From Lachnospira rogosae (GTDB lineage Bacteria > Bacillota > Clostridia > Lachnospirales > Lachnospiraceae), in assembly GCF_040096455.1 (NCBI RefSeq), contig NZ_JBBMER010000003.1:124001-188000 (forward strand): a stretch of DNA of 64,000 nucleotides. Reading direction: 5' to 3'. The translations under genes and the position numbers were made by a program. Shown here in pieces: positions 51,861-60,048 of the stretch. Below the pieces are notes generated by a model. The model worked only from the letters and a program-made list of their open reading frames with translations. It was not told where the DNA came from and ran no database searches. Position 1 is the first letter of the stretch. Each line of letters starts with the position of its first letter.

Positions 51861-52612
51861 CAATAAATCAGAAAAAATCACTAGTGGCATTTTATATTTC
51901 AAAGTTTAATGATGATGCATTTCGTGAATTGGGATATGGTGGACCGGTGTCAAAAGCGATGGATGACTTATCAGTACGAATTACCGGTCCGGGTGTTGAA
52001 CCTAATGCTTATTTAAGACGAAGACGGGATGAATTTGATGTGTTTTTTGATAATGGAAGAGCTGGACAACATAACAGAAAACCAACAGCGACTGTAACAG
52101 AACTTTATGAGCAATGGGATGTAATGGAGTTTAAAGAAATAACAGAAATTGTGAAATCAGTTTTGGATGGAACAATGGAAGAAACTCAGGTGATAAATTT
52201 AGATGTTGATGGAGAAAAAGTTTCAGAATATGATGTTGAACAGTATTTAAACTTTGATGATAATACAGCAGCATTAAATAAGACGGTAAAATCTGTGATA
52301 GAACGTACCTATTCTAAAAAGAAAGTAAATATGTTAAAGCGTCTATATGCGTATAGATGTCAGATATGTGGTCAAAATGTCGGTGAAGAACATGGCGTTA
52401 ATATTGCGGAAGCTCATCATATTAAGTATTTTTCAAAGAGTGTTGATAATTCATCAGATAATCTTCTTATATTGTGTCCAAATCATCATAGTCTGATTCA
52501 TGCATTAAATCCAAAATTTGATTATGATGAATTACAGTATATTTATCTAGACGGAAAGACTGATAAAATTATATTGGATTTGCATCTGACTCATGGTAAG
52601 GAGGAAGAATAA
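51857..52612 (+). CDS. HNH endonuclease, probable restriction enzyme
   Basis: A 251-residue protein whose C-terminal half carries an HNH fold with a zinc-type Cys pair (CQICG at about 173-177), AEAHHIKYF and LILCPNHHSLIHALNP. All expected His/Asn/His and Cys residues are visible. The N-terminal 150 residues (including PNAYLRRRRDEFDVFF) are unrecognised and may read the target site. Its start overlaps methyltransferase 2 by 4 bp, so the pair look like a methyltransferase plus cognate endonuclease. Confidence 0.8.
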   Translation: MTINQKKSLVAFYISKFNDDAFRELGYGGPVSKAMDDLSVRITGPGVEPNAYLRRRRDEFDVFFDNGRAGQHNRKPTATVTELYEQWDVMEFKEITEIVKSVLDGTMEETQVINLDVDGEKVSEYDVEQYLNFDDNTAALNKTVKSVIERTYSKKKVNMLKRLYAYRCQICGQNVGEEHGVNIAEAHHIKYFSKSVDNSSDNLLILCPNHHSLIHALNPKFDYDELQYIYLDGKTDKIILDLHLTHGKEEE

Positions 52613-52614
52613 AA

Positions 52615-52824
52615 ATGACAATATCTGAGCAAATAAAAGTATTATGTGTCAGACAGAAAATAAGTTTGGCAGAGTTGGCAAGGAGATTGGGAACAACACC
52701 TCAAAATTTTAATGCAAAACTGAAAAGAGAAAGTTTTACTGTGGCAGAGCTTGAGGATATAGCAGAAGCCGCGGGAGTTACTTTTGAAAGAAGTTTTGTG
52801 TTGGATGATGGAGACACAGTATAA
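52615..52824 (+). CDS. Small XRE-type HTH protein, possible controller
   Basis: A 69-residue Cro/C1-type HTH (ISLAELARRLGTTPQNFNAKLKRESFTVAELEDIAEAAGV, about 18-57), about the size of restriction controller proteins. GGAGGAA precedes ATG 52615, and it starts 2 bp after the HNH stop. It may tune expression of the methyltransferase-HNH pair. No internal promoter or palindromic operator was obvious before 50601. Confidence 0.8.
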   Translation: MTISEQIKVLCVRQKISLAELARRLGTTPQNFNAKLKRESFTVAELEDIAEAAGVTFERSFVLDDGDTV

Positions 52825-52837
52825 GAAGGTGATATAT

Positions 52838-53287
52838 ATGGCGGATGTTTTGACTAAAGAACAACGGCATAAAAACATGAAAAATATTCATGGAAAGGAT
52901 ACTAAAATTGAAATTATCCTTAGAAAAGCTTTATGGGCAAAAGGTTATCGGTACCGGAAGAATTATAAAAAGTTACCGGGAAATCCGGATATTGTGTTGA
53001 CAAAATATAAGATAGCAATTTTCTGTGACGGAGAATTTTTCCATGGAAAGGACTGGGAAGTATTAAAACCCAGGCTGGAGAAGAGCAATAACAGTGAGTT
53101 TTGGATAAGCAAGATATCTAGAAACAGAGAGAGGGATGATGAGGTAAACAAAAGATTGTTGTTTGAAGGGTGGACTGTTATCCGATTTTGGGGTGATGAT
53201 ATTAAGAAGCATACGGATGAGTGTGTGAAGGTTGTCGAGGAGGCAATATTTGATTTGAATTTTGATGAAAGTGAAGACTTTAATTAA
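52838..53287 (+). CDS. vsr: Very short patch repair endonuclease
   Basis: Vsr nicks next to T:G mismatches produced when 5-methylcytosine deaminates. The 149-residue protein has the family start LTKEQRHKNMKNIHGKDTKIE, the metal-binding NPDIV, and the DGEFFHGKDW and FWISKISRNRERD motifs, at normal family length. ATG 52838 with AGAAGGTG is better than the 52784 start, which lies inside the HTH gene. It protects methylated sites against C-to-T mutation, consistent with the two upstream C5 methyltransferases being active. Confidence 0.93.
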   Translation: MADVLTKEQRHKNMKNIHGKDTKIEIILRKALWAKGYRYRKNYKKLPGNPDIVLTKYKIAIFCDGEFFHGKDWEVLKPRLEKSNNSEFWISKISRNRERDDEVNKRLLFEGWTVIRFWGDDIKKHTDECVKVVEEAIFDLNFDESEDFN

Positions 53288-53370
53288 GAATAAAGTCTGA
53301 GTTATAATTTAAATCCGAAAAAATGAGACTAATAGATAGCAGTTCTATTTTAGGAAAGGTGGATATTTGC

Positions 53371-54804
53371 ATGGATTATAAAAGCAAAGTGAAAGAGCTA
53401 ATTGAATATCCTAGAGAAGCGAATTGGTATGAATTCAAGACCAACTGGTATGAGCCAGCAGGAATTGGTGAATATATTTCTTCGTTGTCAAATGCTGCCG
53501 CATTGGAAGGGCGTGAAGCCGGATATTTGGTATGGGGAGTAGACAATGATACTCATGAAATTATTGGAACAACTTTTGATTATACGGTTGATGTAAAGAA
53601 TGAGCCACTAGAGCATTATTTGGCCAGACAGGTTTTTCCGGATAACAATTTTTCATTTCACGAAATTACAGTAGAAGGAAAAAGAGTTGTCATTTTAGAT
53701 ATACCTGCAGCAACTAAAGTACCGACCAGTTTTGATAATAACAGATATTTACGCATTGGATCCAGTAAAGTAAATCTGAATAAATACCCAGAGCGTGAGT
53801 CGAACCTATTTCATGTATTGCGTGTTGGGCTACCTACGATTTGTAATACAGAATCGGAGAATCAAGAATTAACATTTGATAAATTGTTTGTATATTATGC
53901 ATCAAAGGGAATTACACTAAATAAAAGAACTTTTAAGAAGAATCTTGGCTTTTTGCTGGACAATGGGAAATATAATATGTTGGCGCAGTTAATGTCAGAT
54001 AATAGCGGCATTCCAATACGTTTTGCAATTTTTAAAGGTAAAGATAAAACATCCACGATGTATTCTGTTCGTGAATTCGGAAATACCTGCTTGCTGATGT
54101 CGTTAGATAAAGTTCTTGAGTATGGTGGTGTACTGAATGTTCCACAGGCAGATGAACGAGAAAGAATAGTGGAGAGAAAAGAGATTCCTCTATTTGATGA
54201 AGAGGCATTCCGAGAAGCAATGATAAATGCATTTGTGCATAATCAGTGGACAACGGGGAATGCGCCAATGATAACAGCGTTTTCTGACAGAATAGAGATT
54301 TTATCCAGAGGAACAATTCCTCCGGGACAGACAATGGAAGGATTTTTCGCGGGTGAATCTGTACCGGTAAATCAAAAATTATCAGATATGTTATTGCAAC
54401 TGCACATAAGTGAGCGTACAGGTCGTGGAGTCCCAAAGATAACAGAGGTTTATGGAAAAGGAACATATGAGTTCAGGGAAAATTCTATTGTCGTGTCGAT
54501 TCCGTTTACCAGGGTATCAACAGAGGATGAGGACCCAAGATGGACCCAAGATAGGACCCAAGATAGGACCCAAGATGGAACTCAAGAAGATAGTAAGGGT
54601 AGTTCGGAGGATGAGAAAATTAAGCGTATTTTGGAATTTTGTCAAACCCCGAAAGGTATATTAGAAATCACAGAAATGTTAGGATATTCCGGAAGAAAGC
54701 CAACGAAGAAATATGTCAAACCATTGGTTGAACAAGGACGTTTGGCGATGACGATTCCGGATAAGCCTCAAAGTAAGAATCAAAAGTATGTAACCGTGAA
54801 GTAA
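53371..54804 (+). CDS. AlbA_2/Schlafen-type ATP-binding regulator-like protein
   Basis: A 477-residue protein. An N-terminal AlbA_2 (Schlafen-like) domain spans about 15-140 (REANWYEFKTNWY...EYISSLSNAAALEGREAGYLVWGVDN). It is followed by a GHKL-like ATP-binding region (FREAMINAFVHNQW, DRIEILSRG, SERTGRGVPKI), a repetitive TQDR linker (about 390-406) and a C-terminal winged helix. Such proteins are often annotated as putative transcriptional regulators with an ATP-binding domain and occur in defence islands. GAAAGGTGG supports ATG 53371. It lies 83 bp after vsr and ends the cargo block. Confidence 0.8.
   Translation: MDYKSKVKELIEYPREANWYEFKTNWYEPAGIGEYISSLSNAAALEGREAGYLVWGVDNDTHEIIGTTFDYTVDVKNEPLEHYLARQVFPDNNFSFHEITVEGKRVVILDIPAATKVPTSFDNNRYLRIGSSKVNLNKYPERESNLFHVLRVGLPTICNTESENQELTFDKLFVYYASKGITLNKRTFKKNLGFLLDNGKYNMLAQLMSDNSGIPIRFAIFKGKDKTSTMYSVREFGNTCLLMSLDKVLEYGGVLNVPQADERERIVERKEIPLFDEEAFREAMINAFVHNQWTTGNAPMITAFSDRIEILSRGTIPPGQTMEGFFAGESVPVNQKLSDMLLQLHISERTGRGVPKITEVYGKGTYEFRENSIVVSIPFTRVSTEDEDPRWTQDRTQDRTQDGTQEDSKGSSEDEKIKRILEFCQTPKGILEITEMLGYSGRKPTKKYVKPLVEQGRLAMTIPDKPQSKNQKYVTVK
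54531..54588 (+). repeat. 11/12-bp tandem repeat inside the AlbA gene
   Basis: GGACCCAAGAT starts at 54531, 54542, 54554 and 54566, and a decayed copy GGAACTCAAGAA starts at 54577. The first unit is 11 bp and the next two are 12 bp, so the first copy is read in a different frame (DPRW) from the rest (TQDR). Slippage here would alter or break the linker between the ATP-binding and winged-helix parts. Confidence 0.85.
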
Positions 54805-55088
54805 TTAATGGTGGGCGAATAGAACAATGGACTAGTTTGGAAGGGCATTTTTAAGAATAAGAAGTATTGTGCTTATTTCAACCAAAATCTGGTGCGTTTT
54901 CTTTAAAAAACACCAACCATGTCCATAGACAAACACAAAACCTCATCGTATAATGAATACACGATTTGCAAATTTCATACTCTGCCGAAGTGTACAATTA
55001 CTGACCGAAGCGGTATGATACTTTTGCATAAATCAGAAAAAGGTCACAAACTGACGCTTTTTTCGCAAAAATGAACCATGATAGTCCC

Positions 55089-55117
55089 TTGTGGACGACA
55101 CCGGATTGGTTTATACT
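55089..55117 (+). promoter_or_regulatory. Candidate promoter of a structured RNA
   Basis: TTGTGG (55089-55094), a 17-bp spacer and TATACT (55112-55117). There is no coding gene for 490 bp downstream, but a structure-rich segment ending in a strong terminator. The 284 bp between the AlbA gene and this site (54805-55088) show no gene. Confidence 0.55.
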
Positions 55118-55123
55118 ATATTC

Positions 55124-55603
55124 AGGCTTGAGACAAGCCAATGAGAAAATGAAAAATGACAACTGAATAGCAGTTACAGATTTGAGTAAAATTACGGATC
55201 ATATACCCGCAGGATGAAAGTCACAGTTATCATATTAGTAGGCTGATGGATTGAGAGATGAAGGCTGAGAGGCTGGATGGAAGTCCGGGCAATGCGGGAG
55301 CAGGTATGTTGCGTAAGGATAATAACCCATGAGGGGCGAGAGGTTCGTCCCGATCCCCGCAATGCAGGTAGGGGAGATAGTGCTTCTCTGGAATGGAGAA
55401 GGGCGTCGTGAACACAGCTAGTGGCTCGTCTGTAATTCCCGGAGGTGAGTACACCTCTACGTATACGGGGCGATGAGGGGTCAGAAAGACCGGCGTATAC
55501 CTTCATAGGACGTTAAGAGAAGTCCAAAACAGAATAAGTGATAACCAGAATCGTTATCCATAGTTTATGCATTTTCAAATGAGCTATGGGTAGCGATTTT
55601 TTT
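55124..55603 (+). ncRNA. Candidate large structured non-coding RNA
   Basis: A segment of about 480 nt, visibly richer in G than its surroundings, lies between its own promoter and terminator. Local hairpins include GGCTT/AAGCC (55125-55139), GGGGCGA/TCGTCCC (about 55335-55353), TCCCC/GGGGA (about 55355-55377), CTTCTC/GAGAAG (55383-55401), GAGGTG/CACCTC (55442-55457) and GGTC/GACC (about 55478-55490). Reading frames across it are low-complexity and lack family features. No group II intron domain V is seen. It might belong to one of the large ornate RNA classes of mobile elements, but I cannot name one. Confidence 0.55.
55550..55603 (+). terminator. Very strong terminator closing the structured RNA
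   Basis: ATCGTTATCCATAG (55550-55563) pairs along its length with CTATGGGTAGCGAT (55584-55597), with G-U wobbles. The stem continues inward with CATTT/AAATG and ends in a run of seven to eight T. A small gene starts 17 bp later, so this terminator belongs to the RNA upstream and not to a coding gene. Confidence 0.88.
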
Positions 55604-55619
55604 AATGGAGGTAACGCAG

Positions 55620-55802
55620 ATGAAGGGAAAAATAGATATTAAAGCAAAGACAATTAAGATGGATACGGGTAAAGGGAATACCATAAAGGTAACCATGTCA
55701 TATGGTGAACAATCAACTCTGGAAGAGTTGTTGATAGCATATCTGGGACAGGAAATAGCAGGTGGAAGTGGGCTGCCTGATGATTCAGAATGGCTCGTGT
55801 GA
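55620..55802 (+). CDS. Small conserved-looking hypothetical protein
   Basis: A 60-residue acidic protein (KIDIKAKTIKMDTGKGNTIKVTMSYGEQSTLEELLIAYL, then a Gly-rich end GGSGLPDDSEW). TGGAGG precedes ATG 55620; ATG 55605 overlaps that site. No family recognised. Small proteins of this look occur upstream of serine recombinase clusters in clostridial elements, which is my only support for a role in the element. Confidence 0.55.
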   Translation: MKGKIDIKAKTIKMDTGKGNTIKVTMSYGEQSTLEELLIAYLGQEIAGGSGLPDDSEWLV

Positions 55803-56413
55803 TGGTTGTGACTGGCAAAAATGCTGAAAATCATATTTTGTCAAAAAAGGTGGAAAAAAGTGGTGGACAAATATTTGTTCGGGATGTAACATAAACATGT
55901 GGCAAACAAATGAATTTGAAAAAATAGCCACAATACCTGTAAAACATTGTGAACGTCCAGCCAACGTAATGACCAATGTTAAGTTTTTCTAATTGAATAG
56001 TTGACATCAAGACAGCTTGAAAATGTCGGTGCAGATGAGACACCATGAAATAATAACCGCTGTCCATGGTCAACAAAGTAAGCGCAAGCTTACATACATA
56101 TTTACATACGGAAACATCGTATGGATGCAGAGTATGGCGTCAGAGATTATAAGAATATATGACGTCAAAACAGTTTAAGTTGAAATGAATATCGAACCAG
56201 AATGAAGAAAAGATGTAAGTTATTTAGCTTTTCTGTATGGTTTGTGCTTTTCGGCTTTCGTGTGTAAATGTGATATGTAGCGTAGTTGTTACAGCAGATG
56301 TAACAAGAGACTTTGTTAACTATGGAGAGCGGTTTTTGTGTCTCATGATTTAGCCATAAGCAGGACATTTTCAGGCTGTTTTTCATTTTTGAAGGGAAGG
56401 AGAAGAGTGTATT
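55803..56413. other. Gene-free interval with palindromic TGACGTCA motifs
   Basis: I see no supported gene in these 611 bp. Features present are a hairpin GTAAGC-GCAA-GCTTAC (56078-56093), and TGGCGTCA (56135-56142) with TGACGTCA (56160-56167), 25 bp apart. The latter equals the motif at 38950 in the iteron cluster beside the ParR-like gene, so the same protein may bind here. Confidence 0.45.
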
Positions 56414-56596
56414 TTGCAGGAGACAGATACGAAAGAGCTGAATGTGACGGAGTGTTCGCAGCATGATGCAAAACAGCAGGGAAAGGCGAAACGGTATGGA
56501 AAATATACTGTTCAGTCCACCTTTGCAGGAAGCTGTAGCATTACGGATGTTATGAATTGCTATATAGAACGGAAAGCGTCACTTAGATATCAATAG
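56414..56596 (+). CDS. TnpW-like small transposon protein
   Basis: A 60-residue protein, probably started at TTG 56414, with GGAAGGAG 12 bp upstream. The C-terminal half (KRYGKYTVQSTFAGSCSITDVMNCYIERK) follows the TnpW pattern of a short YTV-xxxF beta hairpin and helix known from Tn4451-type elements. Function unknown. It immediately precedes the recombinase genes, as in related elements. Confidence 0.55.
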   Translation: MQETDTKELNVTECSQHDAKQQGKAKRYGKYTVQSTFAGSCSITDVMNCYIERKASLRYQ

Positions 56597-56639
56597 AAGC
56601 TGTTTTTACAGCAGTTGAAAAACGACAGGAGGAATTGTA

Positions 56640-58349
56640 ATGAGTAAGAAACAGATTGATGTATATAGAACAGGAATTTATCTGAGATTGTCTCAGGGAG
56701 ATGAAGATGTTGATGGACTGGAGAAGAAGGAAAGTAACAGTATTTCCAACCAGAAGCTTTTGCTAGAGGGATTTATAGATGCCCATGATGATTTGAAACT
56801 GGTGGATATTTTTATTGATGATGGCTACAGTGGAAGTAATTTTGACAGACCGGAGTTTCAGAGGATGATGGCATCCATGAAGGAGGGGAATCTTGACTGC
56901 ATTATTGTAAAAGATTTATCCCGACTTGCCAGGGAGCGTATTGGTGCGGATGAGCTGATACAGAAAACTTTTAAGAAGTATAACATGCGTTTTATTGCAG
57001 TGTCGGAAGGGTACGATAGCCTGACTGCCAGTAGCAGCGAGACACATACGATTATTCCGTTCAAGAACCTGCTGAATGAGCAGTACAACGGTGATACGTC
57101 CATAAAGGTTCGTACAAGTCAGGATATTTTGAGAAGAAATGGATTGTTTATCGGTGCATTTGCACCATATGGTTATCAAAAGGCAGAGGATAATAAGAAT
57201 CATCTGGTGCGGGATCCTTATGCAGCCGGTGTGGTGCAGGGAATATTTGCAAAGAAGCTTTCGGGAATGAGTGCATCAGGAATTGCAAAGATTCTTAACA
57301 AGAATGGCGTGCTTGCACCATCGGAATATAAGGCAAAATGTGGAGAGAAATACAGTACCAGTTTTAAAGGCGCAGGACAGTCAAAATGGTCTGCTCAGAC
57401 AGTATCAAGAATTCTTAAAAATGTGGTGTATATCGGAACATTGGCACAGGGAAAAAGAACAACTGTCAGTCACAAGGTTAAGAAAGAAATAGAAGTACCG
57501 GAATGTGACTGGGTGGTAGTGGAGAATGCACATGAAGCAATTATCAGCAGGATGGATTTTGATGCAGTACAGATTTTGATGAGGCGGGATACCATAGCCG
57601 TTGCTGGAAAAAGCGAATCATATATGTATGCGGGTATTTTATATTGTGGTGATTGTGGCAGCAGTATGGTTCATCGCAAGGAGTCATACAAGGGCAGGGA
57701 ATATATCAACTATATCTGTTCTAATTATAACCGAAACGGGAAAGATGCCTGCAGTCGTCACTGCATCCGTGAGGAGGACCTGAATCAGATTGTGCTGGGA
57801 GAATTGCAGGGATATATCAACAGTATGTGTGACTGTGAAAAGGTATTGGCGCATCTGGATGAGCTGAACGTGAATTATGATGAGGCGGTTGCCCATGATA
57901 AAGAGATTGTTGCCCTGAAGCAGGAGCTTACAAAATGCTCTGCATTTAAGGCTTCCCTCTATCAGGATTTGCGAGATGAGATTATCAGCAAAGAGCAGTT
58001 TACAAGGTACCGCGAGGAGTTTTCGGCAAAAGAGAGGGCGCTTGAACAGGCAGTCAGGGAGCAGGAGACAATCATCCGCGATATATATGAAAATGGAATT
58101 GCTGTGGCAAAGAACCTGGAGCGATTCCGTGAAGGTCTGGTAATTGGAAATCTGGATCGTGTGGCACTGGTTTCATTTATTGACAGGATTCTGATTTATG
58201 ATGATTTCAGGGTGGAAATTGTGTTCAAGTATCGTCAGGAGATGGAAAAGGTTGCCGGATTGTTTGATGTCGCAAATGAGAAGGACGCGGAGCCTGTGTA
58301 CACCATGGTAGACGGTTTGCCGGTGATAGAACTTAAGGAGGCGGTGTAA
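56640..58349 (+). CDS. Large serine recombinase 1
   Basis: A 569-residue recombinase. The resolvase domain carries the nucleophile Ser in GIYLRLSQGDED (near residue 18) and downstream IVKDLSRLARERI. A recombinase domain (about 165-290) and a zinc ribbon (YCGDCG...CSNYN...CSRHC, about 335-380) are followed by a coiled coil (about 410-480). It would catalyse insertion or excision of element 2 through a Ser-DNA intermediate. GACAGGAGGAATTG precedes the ATG. The next recombinase starts right after its stop. Confidence 0.92.
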   Translation: MSKKQIDVYRTGIYLRLSQGDEDVDGLEKKESNSISNQKLLLEGFIDAHDDLKLVDIFIDDGYSGSNFDRPEFQRMMASMKEGNLDCIIVKDLSRLARERIGADELIQKTFKKYNMRFIAVSEGYDSLTASSSETHTIIPFKNLLNEQYNGDTSIKVRTSQDILRRNGLFIGAFAPYGYQKAEDNKNHLVRDPYAAGVVQGIFAKKLSGMSASGIAKILNKNGVLAPSEYKAKCGEKYSTSFKGAGQSKWSAQTVSRILKNVVYIGTLAQGKRTTVSHKVKKEIEVPECDWVVVENAHEAIISRMDFDAVQILMRRDTIAVAGKSESYMYAGILYCGDCGSSMVHRKESYKGREYINYICSNYNRNGKDACSRHCIREEDLNQIVLGELQGYINSMCDCEKVLAHLDELNVNYDEAVAHDKEIVALKQELTKCSAFKASLYQDLRDEIISKEQFTRYREEFSAKERALEQAVREQETIIRDIYENGIAVAKNLERFREGLVIGNLDRVALVSFIDRILIYDDFRVEIVFKYRQEMEKVAGLFDVANEKDAEPVYTMVDGLPVIELKEAV

Positions 58350-60047
58350 ATGGCGAGAACGAAGAACAGATTTAATGCAGTTCAGATACCGGAAGCGGTA
58401 ACAGCTGGTGTACCTGTAAAGCAGAGAAAATCCTTTCGCGTTGCACTTTATGCCAGATTGTCGGTGGAACTGAAATCAAGACCGTCGGAGTCCATAGCAA
58501 ACCAGCTGAGTATTTTAAGAGAATTTATCAGGGATAAGGCTGAATTTGCAGAATATCAAGAGTATGTTGACAGTGCAGTGTCGGGAACCAGTTTTGACAG
58601 ACCGGTATTCGGGCAGATGATGGATGATGTCAGGGAGGGGAAAATCAGTTGCATTATTGTAAAGGATATGTCCCGTTTTGGCAGGGATTATATCGAATCC
58701 AGCAACTATATTGAGACGATATTCCCGTTTCTTGGGGTACGTTTTATATCGGTGAGTGATCATTTTGACACAGAGGTAGAATATAACCAGAATAAGGCGT
58801 TGGAAATAGCGTTGAAAAATCTGGTGAATGATATGTATGCCAAGGATATTTCAAAGCGTGTTTCAGTCAGTCGCAGGCTTGATATGGAAAGGGGCAAATT
58901 TACGGGAAGCAATGCACCATATGGTTATAAAGTGGATAGTGGGGATGCCCTTCGTAAGTATGTGATAGACAGGGATGCGGCGGCAGTTGTCCGTCAGATT
59001 TTTGAACTGGCAGCAGATGGAGTGACACTAAGGGAGATTGCGAAAGCACTTCAGGAGTATCGCCTTGCATTACCGGGAGATTATCTGAAAACAGGGAATC
59101 TCTATGTGGAGGAAGGGACAGAAGCAAAGTCATGGTATCCTGGTACGATTTCCAACATTCTGAAAAATCAGGCTTATATTGGGAACATGGTACAAGGGAA
59201 AAGGCGTATCAGTCTGTATGATAATGAGGCAAGGCATGCTACGGATGAAAACGATTGGATTGTGGTTGAAAATACCCATGAAGCGATTGTGGATAAGGAA
59301 CTGTTTAACAAGGTAAGAGCTGTTATGGATAAGAAGGTGGAAGAAAGCATTTTTACCTCTGACAGGGGAAAGAATCTGCCAATAAAAGAGGATATCTTTG
59401 CAGGAATTTTATTCTGTGGAAATTGTGGCAGAAGAATTCCTTTAGCTTCCAGAATCCTGGAGAAGGATGGAGTGTTGGAGCGCCAGTATTTTTATTCCTG
59501 CAGATACAATTATGATTTTGGTGGAAAACAGTGTGGCTGTACCATCATGGAGCAGGAGCTTATAAAGGTGGTGCATAACCTGCTTACAACTCAAATTGCA
59601 GTAATGACCGACAGTGCCAGGACGGAGGCTTCCATGCGATGCGTAATGGACAGGGAACTGAAAAATCATGACATGAGGATTCAGAAGTTTCAAAAGCAGA
59701 TTGACAGGAAGAATTACGAAGAAAGCAAAGAGTATCAGTCTTATGTTACCGGTGAGATTACCAAGGCTGATTTCAAGTGCAGGCAGGAGAAAAACGCTGA
59801 TGCCATAATGAGACTTCGGGGACAGATATCGGATGAAGAGGCAAGCCGCAGGCGTGTGAAGAGATTTTGTGAGAAGAAGATACAATGGCTGAAAGCAATT
59901 TATCGTTTTCAAAGTGAGGTTACCCTGGATAGAAATATGATTAAAATTCTGGTCGACAGCATTTACCTGTATCCGGATAAGAGGCTGGTAATTAATCTGA
60001 ATTTTAAAGATGAGTATGCCAGGATGACAGACGGAGAGGAGATTTAA
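58350..60047 (+). CDS. Large serine recombinase 2
   Basis: A 565-residue recombinase with the nucleophile Ser in VALYARLSVELKS (near residue 37) after an N-terminal extension of about 28 residues. It has IVKDMSRFGRDYI, a recombinase domain (about 185-310) and a zinc ribbon (FCGNCGRRI...YSCRYN...CGC, about 355-395), then a helical tail. Its ATG directly follows the TAA of recombinase 1, and AAGGAGG lies in the end of that gene. It is clearly diverged from its neighbours, so this is not a recent duplication. Confidence 0.92.
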   Translation: MARTKNRFNAVQIPEAVTAGVPVKQRKSFRVALYARLSVELKSRPSESIANQLSILREFIRDKAEFAEYQEYVDSAVSGTSFDRPVFGQMMDDVREGKISCIIVKDMSRFGRDYIESSNYIETIFPFLGVRFISVSDHFDTEVEYNQNKALEIALKNLVNDMYAKDISKRVSVSRRLDMERGKFTGSNAPYGYKVDSGDALRKYVIDRDAAAVVRQIFELAADGVTLREIAKALQEYRLALPGDYLKTGNLYVEEGTEAKSWYPGTISNILKNQAYIGNMVQGKRRISLYDNEARHATDENDWIVVENTHEAIVDKELFNKVRAVMDKKVEESIFTSDRGKNLPIKEDIFAGILFCGNCGRRIPLASRILEKDGVLERQYFYSCRYNYDFGGKQCGCTIMEQELIKVVHNLLTTQIAVMTDSARTEASMRCVMDRELKNHDMRIQKFQKQIDRKNYEESKEYQSYVTGEITKADFKCRQEKNADAIMRLRGQISDEEASRRRVKRFCEKKIQWLKAIYRFQSEVTLDRNMIKILVDSIYLYPDKRLVINLNFKDEYARMTDGEEI

Positions 60048-60048
60048 A

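Noticed and set aside
55192..55506. Minus-strand 104-residue reading frame
   Set aside because: Its composition is low-complexity and it lies wholly within hairpin-rich DNA with no ribosome binding site; it is typical of a false frame over a structured RNA.
55124..55549. Possible ORF-less group II intron
   Set aside because: No GTGYG-type 5' end and no recognisable domain V hairpin; there is no maturase gene nearby. The promoter and terminator arrangement fits a free-standing RNA better.
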